From: Helicobacter bilis ATCC 51630
GTDB lineage: Bacteria; Campylobacterota; Campylobacteria; Campylobacterales; Helicobacteraceae
Direction: 5' to 3'
Assembly: GCF_000686565.1 (NCBI RefSeq)
Contig: NZ_JMKW01000027.1
Span: forward strand, 1-32,293
Length of the DNA: 32,293 nucleotides
Shown here: piece after piece, positions 6,601 to 14,245 of the stretch
Layout: each line of letters opens with the position of its first letter
Position numbering within the stretch: position 1 is the stretch's first letter
Position numbers and translations under genes: made by a program
The notes under the pieces: generated by a model
What the model saw: only the letters and a program-made list of their open reading frames with translations
What the model was told of the DNA's origin: nothing
The model's database searches: none

Positions 6601-8182
6601 TTAAGACTTGTAATTGTAGTTGTTGCATTTGCATTTGTAATTGTTGCATCTGTTGTGCCATAGGATTATTTTTCGCTTCTTCTGCTTTTTGAGCTAATAC
6701 CTTTCTCACCTTAGCACTCACGCTAGAATCTGAATCATCTAGCACTAAAGGTAATATATCATTCATAGCTTCTTGTGGCACAAATCCACTCTTAATGAGT
6801 TCTACCCATTGACTAAATCTCTCTTCTCTTGTAGAGTTATTCTTAGCCTTAGTTTCTATCACTATATCATAGCTTCCTATCTCTATTTTATTAGCGTCAT
6901 TTGTATTGATTTCAAAGTAATTCTCAAATGTATCTTCTTCTACAATCCTAAAGACTTGTGCCTTATCAAAGTATTTAGTAATATATTCTAAACACACTGA
7001 AAACACGCTTTTATCAAATAAATCACTCGCAGTTAAAAATCTCTGTATCCCCATAAGCCCTGCATTTGTCCTTTGTTGCACGACTACACCACTAGCACGA
7101 CTTGTTACCTGTCCTAATGCTTCATCATTAAAACCTGCCTGCATTCTTGCTATTTGTCTGTGTTCGTTACTCTTTGAGCTTAGACTTGCTACATCATTAG
7201 AGTGATTTTGAAATTGTATTTTAGAGCTACTTAATGCCCCATCTCTCACACCTACAACAGCATTATCTAAGCTTACATGCTTACTGAACTCTTCAGCATT
7301 ATCCACAGCACTCATCTCATAGAGTATCTTTTGAGAGCCTAGCATATTTGCCATTCTATTTTCTGCAAAATTTACATAGTCTTGGTGTGGTTTTACATTC
7401 CTAAAGATTCCATAAAAGGCATTTGCAGAATCTACATATAGCTTTCTTATCACAATAGGGCAATGTCTTAAGTCAAATATGCTTGTATCAGTCTGCATAA
7501 TGCCTGTTTTATCCCATATAAACCTATCATATTTGCGTGTCTTAGGATTTAGCACAAAGCTTTCAAAGTATCTTACCCTTTCTCTGTAAGCATTCATGCC
7601 TACATTATTTATAATATCATATTCTCTTTTTCCATATAACTCTATCATATCATCTTTATCGTTATATAGCACTTTATGATAGTATTTACAATCGCTTCCA
7701 TCTTCTTTTTGTGAATAAGGGTCAATATATAAAGCATTTATTGGTATATGCTTAATTGTTATTTTTAAATCATTATCTATTTCACTCTCACTAAGCCATA
7801 CTTCAGCAGCACATATTCCACACATTAAGTCTAAATCGCATTTTTGCTTATTGATTTGATAATCCTTTGTTTGTGTTATGCTTTTTAATATATTTGTTAG
7901 AATCTGTGCTTTTTCTCTATCTTTCTTTTGAAAGCCTACTGCATTCATCTCTGTTGAAGCATTGAGTTTATAACCTAAAAGCTTTTCGCCTATTAAAGCA
8001 TACATATTTTCAAAGAGTATAGGCTGTCCCCTACTTGCAAGTATGCTTTTAATATAATCAGGTAATTGATTACCCTCATAATACTCTTTTGCTTCTAAAA
8101 ACTCATCATAGCTTTCTTGTAAGAGATTGAGAGATTCTTTAAGACTTTGTAGTAATTTATCATGTGTTTCATTTGTTTTCAT
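6572..8182 (-). CDS. Phage portal protein, P22-like
   Basis: The portal forms the dodecameric DNA gate of the capsid. The 536-residue length is right for short-tailed phage portals, and the opening (LQESYDEFLEAKEYYEGNQL, then GQPILFENMYALIGEKLLG) and the core segment HIPINALYIDPYSQKEDGSD with YYHKVLY are typical of the P22 portal family. The C terminus is helical and very rich in Gln and Met (about residues 505-525), as in the portal barrel. The start is supported by AAGGA about 12 nt upstream and the TATAAT box of cassette E2. Its last codons are overlapped by an open frame that looks like a natural extension. It is the best-recognised phage gene here. Confidence 0.75.
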   Translation of the reverse strand: MKTNETHDKLLQSLKESLNLLQESYDEFLEAKEYYEGNQLPDYIKSILASRGQPILFENMYALIGEKLLGYKLNASTEMNAVGFQKKDREKAQILTNILKSITQTKDYQINKQKCDLDLMCGICAAEVWLSESEIDNDLKITIKHIPINALYIDPYSQKEDGSDCKYYHKVLYNDKDDMIELYGKREYDIINNVGMNAYRERVRYFESFVLNPKTRKYDRFIWDKTGIMQTDTSIFDLRHCPIVIRKLYVDSANAFYGIFRNVKPHQDYVNFAENRMANMLGSQKILYEMSAVDNAEEFSKHVSLDNAVVGVRDGALSSSKIQFQNHSNDVASLSSKSNEHRQIARMQAGFNDEALGQVTSRASGVVVQQRTNAGLMGIQRFLTASDLFDKSVFSVCLEYITKYFDKAQVFRIVEEDTFENYFEINTNDANKIEIGSYDIVIETKAKNNSTREERFSQWVELIKSGFVPQEAMNDILPLVLDDSDSSVSAKVRKVLAQKAEEAKNNPMAQQMQQLQMQMQQLQLQVLNATANREGS

Positions 8183-8220
8183 TCCGTATTAATCCTTTCT
8201 TTGATTAATATTCATCTTTG

Positions 8221-8299
8221 ATTATACATTCATAAGATTAGCCTTTAAAATAGCTAGTCATTATCGATACAGATAACTCCTAGCTATTTTAAAGGCTAA
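8221..8299 (-). repeat. Hairpin micro-ORF cassette E2 upstream of the portal gene
   Basis: The 19-nt arms (8238-8256, 8281-8299) match those of E1. The 24-nt core (8257-8280) differs only in the inner loop (GATACA on plus). The micro-ORF MTSYFKG runs 8261-8238. TATAAT at 8226-8221 probably drives the portal gene, about 40 nt upstream of its ATG. Confidence 0.8.
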
Positions 8300-8366
8300 A
8301 GCTTACAAAGCCATAATTCAAATATTAGAATCTGTTTTTGTTTCCACTTTGTCATGTTCTCTTTCC

Positions 8367-8395
8367 TTGTCATGTTGAGCGATAGCGAAACATCT
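8367..8395 (+). repeat. Dispersed repeat, CHVERSETS type, copy 2
   Basis: Full consensus copy with GAAACATCT. It follows TAGAATCTGTTTTTGTTTCC (8327-8346), a block that also sits at 13421-13440, and a broken half copy TTTGTCATGTT at 8349. Confidence 0.8.
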
Positions 8396-8530
8396 CTAGC
8401 TTTTTACAAGTAAAGATTTTTCGGCTAAAGCCTCAAAATGACAAGCACAAAGCAGATTCTCTGTGCGGCAATATTGCAAACCATACAAATAAACCCATAT
8501 TCTAGCATTTGCATTATAGCTTTATGAGTT

Positions 8531-8609
8531 TTAGGGCTTTTTTATAGTAGGAGTTACCTTAAGTGGTAATGACTACTATAAAAAAGCCCTAATCTCTTAA
8601 ATGTATAAT
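8531..8609 (+). repeat. Hairpin micro-ORF cassette E3, opposite orientation
   Basis: Arms 8531-8549 and 8574-8592 (TTAGGGCTT outer end) flank the core 8550-8573 with the inner stem TTACC/GGTAA. The micro-ORF MTTIKKP runs 8569-8592. TATAAT at 8604-8609 points into the 3' end of the next gene, so the element moves as a unit including its promoter. The gap 8183-8630 holds E2, this copy, repeat copy 2 and no gene. Confidence 0.8.
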
Positions 8610-8630
8610 CAAAGGCGAATATCTAAGCAA

Positions 8631-9218
8631 TCAAGGATTATGTAGCAGTTCTTTAGCTACTATATATTCCAGCATAAACGCTAGATTACTCTCCTGTGCC
8701 ACAAATAGCTGTGCTGTGCTTTTCATTAAATAGCTTGTTAATTCATAGTTTTTTACAAACTCTTTAAATAGCACTTCAAGTCGTGGTAATACTTGCAATG
8801 AAAAGTCATAATTATCAAGGATACTTTTACTCTCTATGCGTATTCTTCTTATCATTGCATCTCGTATTTCCCCTGTATAATTTTGCATGATATATTCAGT
8901 TACCGCCTTTGTATCTAGATTCTTTGCTAGATACTCTTTTACCGCTTCATTGACTTGATTTCTATCTAAGTTTATAAGATTGCCTAAGCCATATTTATTG
9001 ATTAAGGCTTGTCCTATATCACTATAGAAACTCTCACTTGTGAAATACTCATCTTTAATGAATTGTTCGTGCATAATATCTAAGATATTCTCATCGCTAA
9101 TCTTCTCATCTACTTCTGCTTTTAAAACTTTGAATTCCTGCTTTGTAGATTGCAATTCTTGCTGTGTAGTTTCATTTGCTTGAATCATATCTTGTATTAA
9201 ATCAGTTAAACTTGCCAT
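8631..9218 (-). CDS. Phage protein of unknown function, N-terminal coiled coil
   Basis: This 195-residue protein opens with a coiled coil (LIQDMIQANETTQQELQSTK and QEFKVLKAEVDE) followed by a wholly helical region with no membrane segment. AAAGG lies 6 nt before the ATG. It lies between the protein at 9387-10046 and the portal gene, so a structural or assembly role is likely. I do not recognise the family. No class I promoter precedes it; transcription from the upstream gene is probable. Confidence 0.55.
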   Translation of the reverse strand: MASLTDLIQDMIQANETTQQELQSTKQEFKVLKAEVDEKISDENILDIMHEQFIKDEYFTSESFYSDIGQALINKYGLGNLINLDRNQVNEAVKEYLAKNLDTKAVTEYIMQNYTGEIRDAMIRRIRIESKSILDNYDFSLQVLPRLEVLFKEFVKNYELTSYLMKSTAQLFVAQESNLAFMLEYIVAKELLHNP

Positions 9219-9284
9219 ACTAAACCTTTCTTATTGGATTTTCCCTTAACATTATGCCTTTTCCTTTTGTCATGTTGCCTTTCC

Positions 9285-9313
9285 TTGTCATGTTGAGCAG
9301 CAGCGAAACATCT
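9285..9313 (+). repeat. Dispersed repeat, CHVERSETS type, copy 3
   Basis: Reads TTGTCATGTTGAGCAGCAGC then GAAACATCT, with a broken half copy (TTTTGTCATGTT) about 20 nt before it, as at copy 2. Confidence 0.75.
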
Positions 9314-9386
9314 AAACCTTTTGCAAACTTACATAAAGGCTGCTAGACTTTGCAAAGCAATCCATTCACAAAAAGCAAAGCCGACA

Positions 9387-10046
9387 TTAAGAAGCTTCAG
9401 CCCCATCTTCCTCATAGTCGTTATCAGTATTTATCGTATCACTATATCCTTGTGGCATACCAACACTACCTAGCATAAGGGTATTACCACTACCCTCTAA
9501 GTTTGCTTCAGGTGTGCCATTAGTTGTAGGCATACTACCTTGTGTGGTAGGATTAGAATCATTACTGCCATTACCTAAGCTTGATTGTGGCATATCTTCA
9601 ATACTTCGTGGCTTTGTGCTAGAGTTAGCACCCATAACCATACCTTGCCCAGCACCCCCTTGTATCAATGCAGGATTATCTACTTCTTTAAGGTTATCAT
9701 CTTCATCAGAATCCCACACTGCTGGTCTATACTTTGAGTAATCTATCGTAGGGGCTACTTCACCACTACCACCCCAAGCCTTATCAACACTTGCGGCTAA
9801 TTGATTATTAGCTAACTCATATTTTTGCTGCTTTTCTAACTCTAAGTTAAAACTCTTTCTAGCTAAATCCATTTGCTCTTTCATCTGCTTATTTGCTTCT
9901 ATGGTATTGTATATATCCATACCTAAACCAACGACACTTGTTGCAGCCTGAACGGGTGCTGCAAACTTGCCTACCTTATCTAAACCAGCAGTCAATTTAC
10001 CACCACCCATCACTTTATTAATACCTTTTGTAAGCACACCCAACAT
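9387..10046 (-). CDS. Phage structural protein, possibly virion-internal
   Basis: This 219-residue protein has a small hydrophobic, Ala/Gly-rich N terminus (GKFAAPVQAATSVVGLGMDI, residues about 26-45), then a helix (KQMKEQMDLARKSFNLELEKQ) and a long acidic, Ser/Asn/Gly-rich disordered tail ending DNDYEEDGAEAS. Short virion proteins with a membrane-active N terminus and a helix occur among podovirus internal (ejection) proteins, which suggests but does not show that role. Its own class I promoter lies upstream with the best TATAAT of the set. Confidence 0.5.
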   Translation of the reverse strand: MLGVLTKGINKVMGGGKLTAGLDKVGKFAAPVQAATSVVGLGMDIYNTIEANKQMKEQMDLARKSFNLELEKQQKYELANNQLAASVDKAWGGSGEVAPTIDYSKYRPAVWDSDEDDNLKEVDNPALIQGGAGQGMVMGANSSTKPRSIEDMPQSSLGNGSNDSNPTTQGSMPTTNGTPEANLEGSGNTLMLGSVGMPQGYSDTINTDNDYEEDGAEAS

Positions 10047-10076
10047 AATACAACCTTAATATCAAAAATAAATAAG

Positions 10077-10111
10077 ATTATACATAATTTGCAATGATTA
10101 AAAAATGTCGG
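10077..10111 (-). promoter_or_regulatory. Class I phage promoter: CCGACAT, 22 nt, TATAAT
   Basis: CCGACAT lies at 10111-10105 and a perfect TATAAT at 10082-10077, spacing exactly 22 nt. The gene starts at 10046. Confidence 0.65.
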
Positions 10112-10152
10112 CTAAAAAAATAAGAATTTAGTATTTGAGAGTTAAAACATGT

Positions 10153-10240
10153 TAAAATACATTCCCCCTTATAAGTGTAACGGCTTTATAAGGGGATTTT
10201 GCCTACTTCCTAGCGGTCGGCTAGAAAGGAGGGAAGCAAA
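10153..10240 (+). promoter_or_regulatory. Promoter and structured leader of small peptide 2
   Basis: TAAAAT at 10153-10158 is the likely -10 box. The leader opens with CCCCTTATAA/TTATAAGGGG (10165-10174 with 10186-10195), then CTTCCTAGC/GCTAGAAAG (10206-10214 with 10220-10228, one mismatch), which abuts AAAGGAGGG. Position for position it mirrors the leader of small peptide 1 on the other strand, with base changes on both sides of the first stem. Confidence 0.6.
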
Positions 10241-10303
10241 ATGCCTAAAGTGATTATATTGCTTATTTTGATTAATTTCGTGTTTATATACCGAATTTAT
10301 TAA
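10241..10303 (+). CDS. Small hydrophobic peptide 2 (20 residues), homologue of peptide 1
   Basis: The peptide MPKVIILLILINFVFIYRIY has one basic residue near each end and otherwise only aliphatic or aromatic residues. It shares the final IY and the Ile/Leu core with small peptide 1, but little else at the DNA level, while leader and downstream sequences are clearly alike (TTACTTTTTGTTACATGCTA in both). AAAGGAGG lies 9 nt before the ATG. It is transcribed against the phage genes, next to the endolysin. A run of 14 G lies 50 nt after its stop codon, at the point where the module of peptide 1 reads GAGGAGG. Function unknown. Confidence 0.6.
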   Translation: MPKVIILLILINFVFIYRIY

Positions 10304-10328
10304 AGTTTGATTAGTTATTTTACTTTTT

Positions 10329-10347
10329 GTTACATGCTAGGGGTAAC
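10329..10347 (+). other. Conserved hairpin downstream of small peptide 2
   Basis: GTTAC and GTAAC around ATGCTAGGG, differing from the copy at 2856-2874 by one loop base. It is followed by ACAGAAA and the G run. Confidence 0.5.
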
Positions 10348-10352
10348 AGAAA

Positions 10353-10366
10353 GGGGGGGGGGGGGG
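10353..10366 (+). repeat. Homopolymer of 14 G, intergenic
   Basis: It lies between small peptide 2 and the 3' end of the endolysin gene. Its length makes slippage during replication likely. On the minus strand it is a run of C beginning about 40 nt after the endolysin stop. Confidence 0.9.
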
Positions 10367-10407
10367 TGTTTTGGTTTAATCCTTTCAAACACAAAGCTAC
10401 GCACAAA

Positions 10408-10848
10408 CTATGCTAGATTCAATTCCTTTTTAATCTGTGCGAAATACACTTCACCTGCTTTATTATAACTCCATCTAGCCTTATAACCCCTAGTATCTAA
10501 ATGCACGAAACCCCTAAACTCATCATTAGGATTTATGCTTATTGCAATCCCAAAAGGCTTGTCATTATATGTTTTTAATACATGTTCGAATACCTTTTTA
10601 GTAGGAATGCCTTTTACTACAAAATCCACTGCATCACCTGCTATATGCCTTGATTTACTTGCCCCACCTATATTTTTATTATGCGTAGGACATCTATAAC
10701 CACTATTTATAGTAATAGGGGCGTTAAAATGCTCTCTAATCTCTACTAGCGTGTCGATTAACTCATCTGTTGGCATACCTTTTGGTAATTCGCATTTACC
10801 GCATTTGCATTTAAATTCACTTTCTTTAAAATACTTGTTATCTTTCAT
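10408..10848 (-). CDS. M15-family peptidase, probable phage endolysin
   Basis: This zinc peptidase of the D-Ala-D-Ala carboxypeptidase-like M15A group probably cuts peptidoglycan cross-links at lysis. The motif SRHIAGDAVDF supplies His68 and Asp75, and GFVHLDTRG supplies His116, the three expected zinc ligands; NSGYRCPTHN (48-57) is the usual preceding motif. The 146-residue length is normal for single-domain phage enzymes. An extra CKCGKC at residues 14-19 near the N terminus may bind metal or form disulphides. No signal peptide is present, so a holin or similar route would be needed; the nearest membrane peptide is small peptide 2, on the opposite strand. The ribosome binding site is AAAGGAATAATAAA. 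Confidence 0.8.
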   Translation of the reverse strand: MKDNKYFKESEFKCKCGKCELPKGMPTDELIDTLVEIREHFNAPITINSGYRCPTHNKNIGGASKSRHIAGDAVDFVVKGIPTKKVFEHVLKTYNDKPFGIAISINPNDEFRGFVHLDTRGYKARWSYNKAGEVYFAQIKKELNLA

Positions 10849-10893
10849 TTTATTATTCCTTTATTAAAATTCAGTTTTGGCATTGCCCTTTCC

Positions 10894-10922
10894 TTGTCAT
10901 GTTGAGCGTAAGCGAAACATCT
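10894..10922 (+). repeat. Dispersed repeat, CHVERSETS type, copy 4
   Basis: Full consensus copy with the variable dinucleotide GTA (GAGCGTAAGC). It lies between the endolysin start and the 3' end of the large structural gene. Confidence 0.8.
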
Positions 10923-10984
10923 ATAAACCTATGCAAAAAAGATTTTTCATGCTTTTACGCATTCACAAAATGACAGCAAACCCC

Positions 10985-12574
10985 CTAAAACATCGTTATA
11001 TTCCTTTTTGCATTCAAAAATGGATTTATTCCAAAGTAAGTCGTTATAGTGTCTTGTTTTTTACCACTGACTTTATGATATATCGTTACTTCCACATAGT
11101 CTCTATTTGGCGTATCAGCTACTGCAATAAAGCTGTTTAGTATGCTATTCAACTTGCCTGGATCGTATTCTAAAACTGTATATGCAAAACGAGTATTTCT
11201 ATCAAAATATCTATATATATTTCCCCCCCCCCCCTCAAAATGTGGCACACAAGGCGTTTTTAACTCTTCTGTTATAAATATCTTCTCTGTATAGGAAACA
11301 GGATACTCCCTTGCCTTAAATCGTATCTTAGCCTTTGCCTCTTCTCTTACTAACCACTTCCAGCATTTATAAGTCTGTGCGATAGGCTCTGTTTGCTTTA
11401 TCCCTACTGCCCTATTTGTCCCTATTTCTTTTATACTCTTATAATATTTTACTTCCACTCCCCCATAATTCCATACTTCATATTCACATTCATAACTTTT
11501 ATTTATATCTACAATCCTAGCCCCATGCTTTACAAAAGCTTCCGCTCCCTTTTTTTGTAATAGTATGCTATCTACACCCAAATTACTACCCTTAAAAAGC
11601 CTTATGTTTGTATGATACCCAATACCTGACACAGACATTTTACGCAAATAAAAGAGTTCTATATCACTGCCTTTTAGTGTTTTCTTTTCACTCTTTACAA
11701 GCGTAATATTTGCATGTTCTGTAATATTGTGTGTCTTTTTCTCTGTTTTATTATCATTATCCTTATCCCATTGTGTGCTTGTGCTATGGATACAGCCTAC
11801 AACTACTTGTATTGTATCTATTGGTCTGCCATTTTGAGTAGCTTGTATTCCTAAATCACTAGTCTTTGCATTCATATAATAAGTTGATACAATAGCGGTA
11901 AATCCTTTTACATCATTTTCATTCTCAAACTCTATGTTAGAGAATCTATTCAAATACTCATCATCATCGTCAGGGTTATTCTCATATAGATAATATGTCC
12001 CTAAATCATTCTTAGAAAGCCATTTAAAACACGCTTCTACAATCTTACTTCGCATACTTAGATATATAGGCACTGCCCCATTTAATATAGCTTTTAAGCT
12101 ACTAGGATTTACCCACTTACCATCACTATAAAGATTGCTTAAATATTGGTCTCCCCCTGCTTTTTTCTCATGTTTATTATTCAACACATCATACATATCG
12201 CTATCTTTAAAGTTATCATCTAATGCCCTATAAGGCTCATGTGGCAGCATTTGGTCATATCTCTCTCTACCTGCTGCCCCCTCTTTCCATAATCTACCAT
12301 TTGCATACATAGAATAAGGGTTAGTTATAGCCGTATCTACAAAGTTACCACTCTTAGGCATATTCCTTAGCATTAAATCATTTGTTTTTTGCGTTATCTC
12401 TTTCATTTCTTCTTCTTGTATAGCTGAAGATATCATATTATAGACTGATAATATCATACTTGCAGCACTTGCTGCATACCCTACAATCTGTGCGGCAAGT
12501 AACCAGCCTGTTACAGCTTGTCCGCCCGGGATAAAAGCAGTCGCAACCGCTACAATAACACTTACAATAAGCAT
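10985..12574 (-). CDS. Large phage structural protein, downstream part of a frameshifted gene
   Basis: From an internal ATG at 12574 this frame gives 529 residues. It opens with a hydrophobic stretch (LIVSVIVAVATAFIPGG, then TGWLLAAQIVGYAASAASMI) that would span a membrane twice, then a long soluble region with no recognised domain. Read without the A-run error at 12599-12606 the frame joins the gene at 12438-13289, giving about 770 residues. A run of 12 G encodes EGGGGN near residue 450; any change not a multiple of three would remove the last 80 residues. Position after the terminase-like gene fits a tail or ejection protein, but I cannot name one. Confidence 0.5.
   Translation of the reverse strand: MLIVSVIVAVATAFIPGGQAVTGWLLAAQIVGYAASAASMILSVYNMISSAIQEEEMKEITQKTNDLMLRNMPKSGNFVDTAITNPYSMYANGRLWKEGAAGRERYDQMLPHEPYRALDDNFKDSDMYDVLNNKHEKKAGGDQYLSNLYSDGKWVNPSSLKAILNGAVPIYLSMRSKIVEACFKWLSKNDLGTYYLYENNPDDDDEYLNRFSNIEFENENDVKGFTAIVSTYYMNAKTSDLGIQATQNGRPIDTIQVVVGCIHSTSTQWDKDNDNKTEKKTHNITEHANITLVKSEKKTLKGSDIELFYLRKMSVSGIGYHTNIRLFKGSNLGVDSILLQKKGAEAFVKHGARIVDINKSYECEYEVWNYGGVEVKYYKSIKEIGTNRAVGIKQTEPIAQTYKCWKWLVREEAKAKIRFKAREYPVSYTEKIFITEELKTPCVPHFEGGGGNIYRYFDRNTRFAYTVLEYDPGKLNSILNSFIAVADTPNRDYVEVTIYHKVSGKKQDTITTYFGINPFLNAKRNITMF
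11223..11234 (+). repeat. Homopolymer of 12 C inside a coding region
   Basis: It reads as 12 G in the coding direction, within the codons for four glycines. At the present length the gene is in frame to its natural stop at 10985. Confidence 0.9.
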
Positions 12575-13289
12575 AAATGCTTGCCAAAACTCCTGTTCTT
12601 TTTTTTACTGCCTCAAACCAGTCTTTTCTCTCTTGCATTTCAAGCAGGGCAAGTAATATCGCTTCATCAGTCATTATGTCATTTCGTAATATATGCCTTA
12701 TTTTACATACATTAAGACTGCTTTCTAGCTGTTCTATTGTAGTCTGTCGTTTTATAGAGAATCCATGCGTTTTAAAATACCTTAAAACATCATCATAAGT
12801 CCATGTGCTTTGGTATTTGAGAGTAGAATCAAACACCTTTTTATAACCGATATTTTTCCAATCGCTTAAAATTTTATTTTTTTTGTAATTTTTTAGGTAA
12901 TTTTGGTATATATTCTCTCTATTGTTATGGATTGCTTGTATTTTTTCGTCTCTTTGCCTTATGCGTTCCTTTTTTACCTCTTCACTAACATTATCATACC
13001 ATTCCCATTGTTTCGTAGCTTCATTATACTTTTGATGAGCGCTATAAAACCAATCCCAAACCCCCTGTATTTGCCTTTGTATCTCTTTTTCTGTTGCTAG
13101 ACTTGCTTGTATGAGTTCATTTTTAAAGTAGTCATCACCCTTGCCTAAAACCTGTTCTGCTATAAAGATATAATATGCACTCTCATCATAGACTTCATTC
13201 ATCTCACAATTTGCCATAAACATACTAGCGATATGGTCTTTGTCTATAAATTCAACTTCGCTTCGGTAGGTTTCTTGCTTTTTTAGCAT
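12438..13289 (-). CDS. Large phage structural protein, upstream part of a frameshifted gene
   Basis: The genuine coding part covers residues 1 to about 230: a soluble, helical, Lys/Tyr-rich protein starting MLKKQETYRSEVEFIDKDH. After the run of eight A at 12606-12599 the sequence becomes a Cys-rich artefact (YAYCKCYCSGCDC) to the stop at 12438. Dropping one A turns the following codons into KKEQEFWQAFMLIVSVIVAV, which joins the next frame smoothly. The pair is thus one gene. Promoter TATAAT of cassette E4 lies about 30 nt upstream and GGGGATAAAAC serves as the ribosome binding site. No family recognised. Confidence 0.5.
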   Translation of the reverse strand: MLKKQETYRSEVEFIDKDHIASMFMANCEMNEVYDESAYYIFIAEQVLGKGDDYFKNELIQASLATEKEIQRQIQGVWDWFYSAHQKYNEATKQWEWYDNVSEEVKKERIRQRDEKIQAIHNNRENIYQNYLKNYKKNKILSDWKNIGYKKVFDSTLKYQSTWTYDDVLRYFKTHGFSIKRQTTIEQLESSLNVCKIRHILRNDIMTDEAILLALLEMQERKDWFEAVKKRTGVLASIYAYCKCYCSGCDCFYPGRTSCNRLVTCRTDCRVCSKCCKYDIISL

Positions 13290-13315
13290 GTTTTATCCCC
13301 TTAGATTCACACTTG

Positions 13316-13393
13316 ATTATACATTTAACAGATTAAGGCTTTTTTATAGTAGTCATTATCGCTTAGATAACTCCTACTATAAAAAAGCCTTAA
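13316..13393 (-). repeat. Hairpin micro-ORF cassette E4
   Basis: Arms 13333-13351 and 13375-13393 (TTAAGGCTT outer end) differ from those of E3 at two paired positions, with both sides changed. The core is 13352-13374. The micro-ORF MTTIKKP runs 13356-13333 and TATAAT lies at 13321-13316, in front of the gene at 12438-13289. Confidence 0.8.
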
Positions 13394-13442
13394 AGCTATT
13401 AAAGCCATAATGCAATTGCTAGAATCTGTTTTTGTTTCCACT

Positions 13443-13585
13443 CGCATAAAACCGACTCTGTCGTGCGGCAGTATTTTGAGTCGATTTTAAGGGTTATTGA
13501 GCTTTTTGTGAGGGAGTGTATATATAATACATGACCGAAACAAAAAGCGATAATTCCCTTAAAAGCGACCAAAAGACAACGCACT
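13443..13585. repeat. 143-bp repeat D, copy 2
   Basis: It ends on the stop codon of the terminase-like gene (13584-13586). Compared with copy 1 the centre reads TGTATATATAATACA, so sequence changes but the short dyad stays. The 25-nt arms are unchanged. Confidence 0.75.
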
Positions 13586-14219
13586 ACAAGGTTTCACTAC
13601 CTAAATATTCCCTAATCTGCTCGTCTGTAAGTCCCGCAATCTGTTCTTTACTAATAACCCCATTATTCAAAATAGCCTTAATATTTACCTGTGTATTATC
13701 TTGGTTAGGATATAAGCATTTTTTCATATCAGTAAAGATACTTACCACATCTTTTGCTGCTTGTATCACTTTAGGATTAGGCACACTTGATTTTACACTA
13801 AGACTTGCAAGTCTGTTAAACTCACTTTGTGCTATTAATGCAGTCTTTGTGATTTGCGTATGTATAAAAGTCTCACTCATCGCTTTTAATAGCAATTCAT
13901 CAGCAGTATTGTCAAGTATCCTTTCTTCATAAATGCTATATAGATTTTGCATATTTTCACGCATATTATGCTTTATTGCATTCTTTGCTATGCCTATGTT
14001 ATCTAAGACTTCTTTATCATTTAAAAGCTTATTTGTAATCGCCTTTAATTCAGTGTTTTTAACGAGTTTTCCTTTTTCCCACTTCTCTGTTTGTATCCAA
14101 TTATACAAAGTCCTCTCATTGACTTTAAATAGCTTTGCTACTTGCTTTATATCTTCATAATGTGCTTCATAATATGTTCTTACTTCTTTTTTTAAGAGTT
14201 CTTTTTCACTTTTTGTCAT
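13584..14219 (-). CDS. Probable phage terminase small subunit
   Basis: The first 55 residues form a helix-turn-helix (DIKQVAKLFKVNERTLYNWI then QTEKWEKGK), the arrangement found in many small terminase subunits, which bind the packaging site and hand DNA to the large subunit. The rest of the 211 residues is helical, with a predicted oligomerising middle (NMQNLYSIYEERILDNTADE). Length fits the family. GGGATAAAG precedes the ATG and a class I promoter lies just upstream. The large subunit is not adjacent, which is unusual, so a phage transcriptional regulator remains an alternative. Confidence 0.5.
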   Translation of the reverse strand: MTKSEKELLKKEVRTYYEAHYEDIKQVAKLFKVNERTLYNWIQTEKWEKGKLVKNTELKAITNKLLNDKEVLDNIGIAKNAIKHNMRENMQNLYSIYEERILDNTADELLLKAMSETFIHTQITKTALIAQSEFNRLASLSVKSSVPNPKVIQAAKDVVSIFTDMKKCLYPNQDNTQVNIKAILNNGVISKEQIAGLTDEQIREYLGSETL

Positions 14220-14245
14220 AGCTTTATCCCATTATAAAATAAGAT

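Noticed and set aside
9381..9390. GCCGACATTAAG at the end of the gene at 9387
   Set aside because: It overlaps the stop codon on the opposite strand and has no -10 box or gene downstream.
379..13393. Hairpin cassettes as simple terminators
   Set aside because: A/T-rich stems with a conserved 23-24 nt loop, followed by a TATAAT box and not a U-run, and one copy is inverted relative to the genes.
13531..13932. Plus-strand frame starting MTETKSDN in repeat D copy 2
   Set aside because: It runs antisense through the terminase-like gene; in copy 1 the same start stops after 25 codons.
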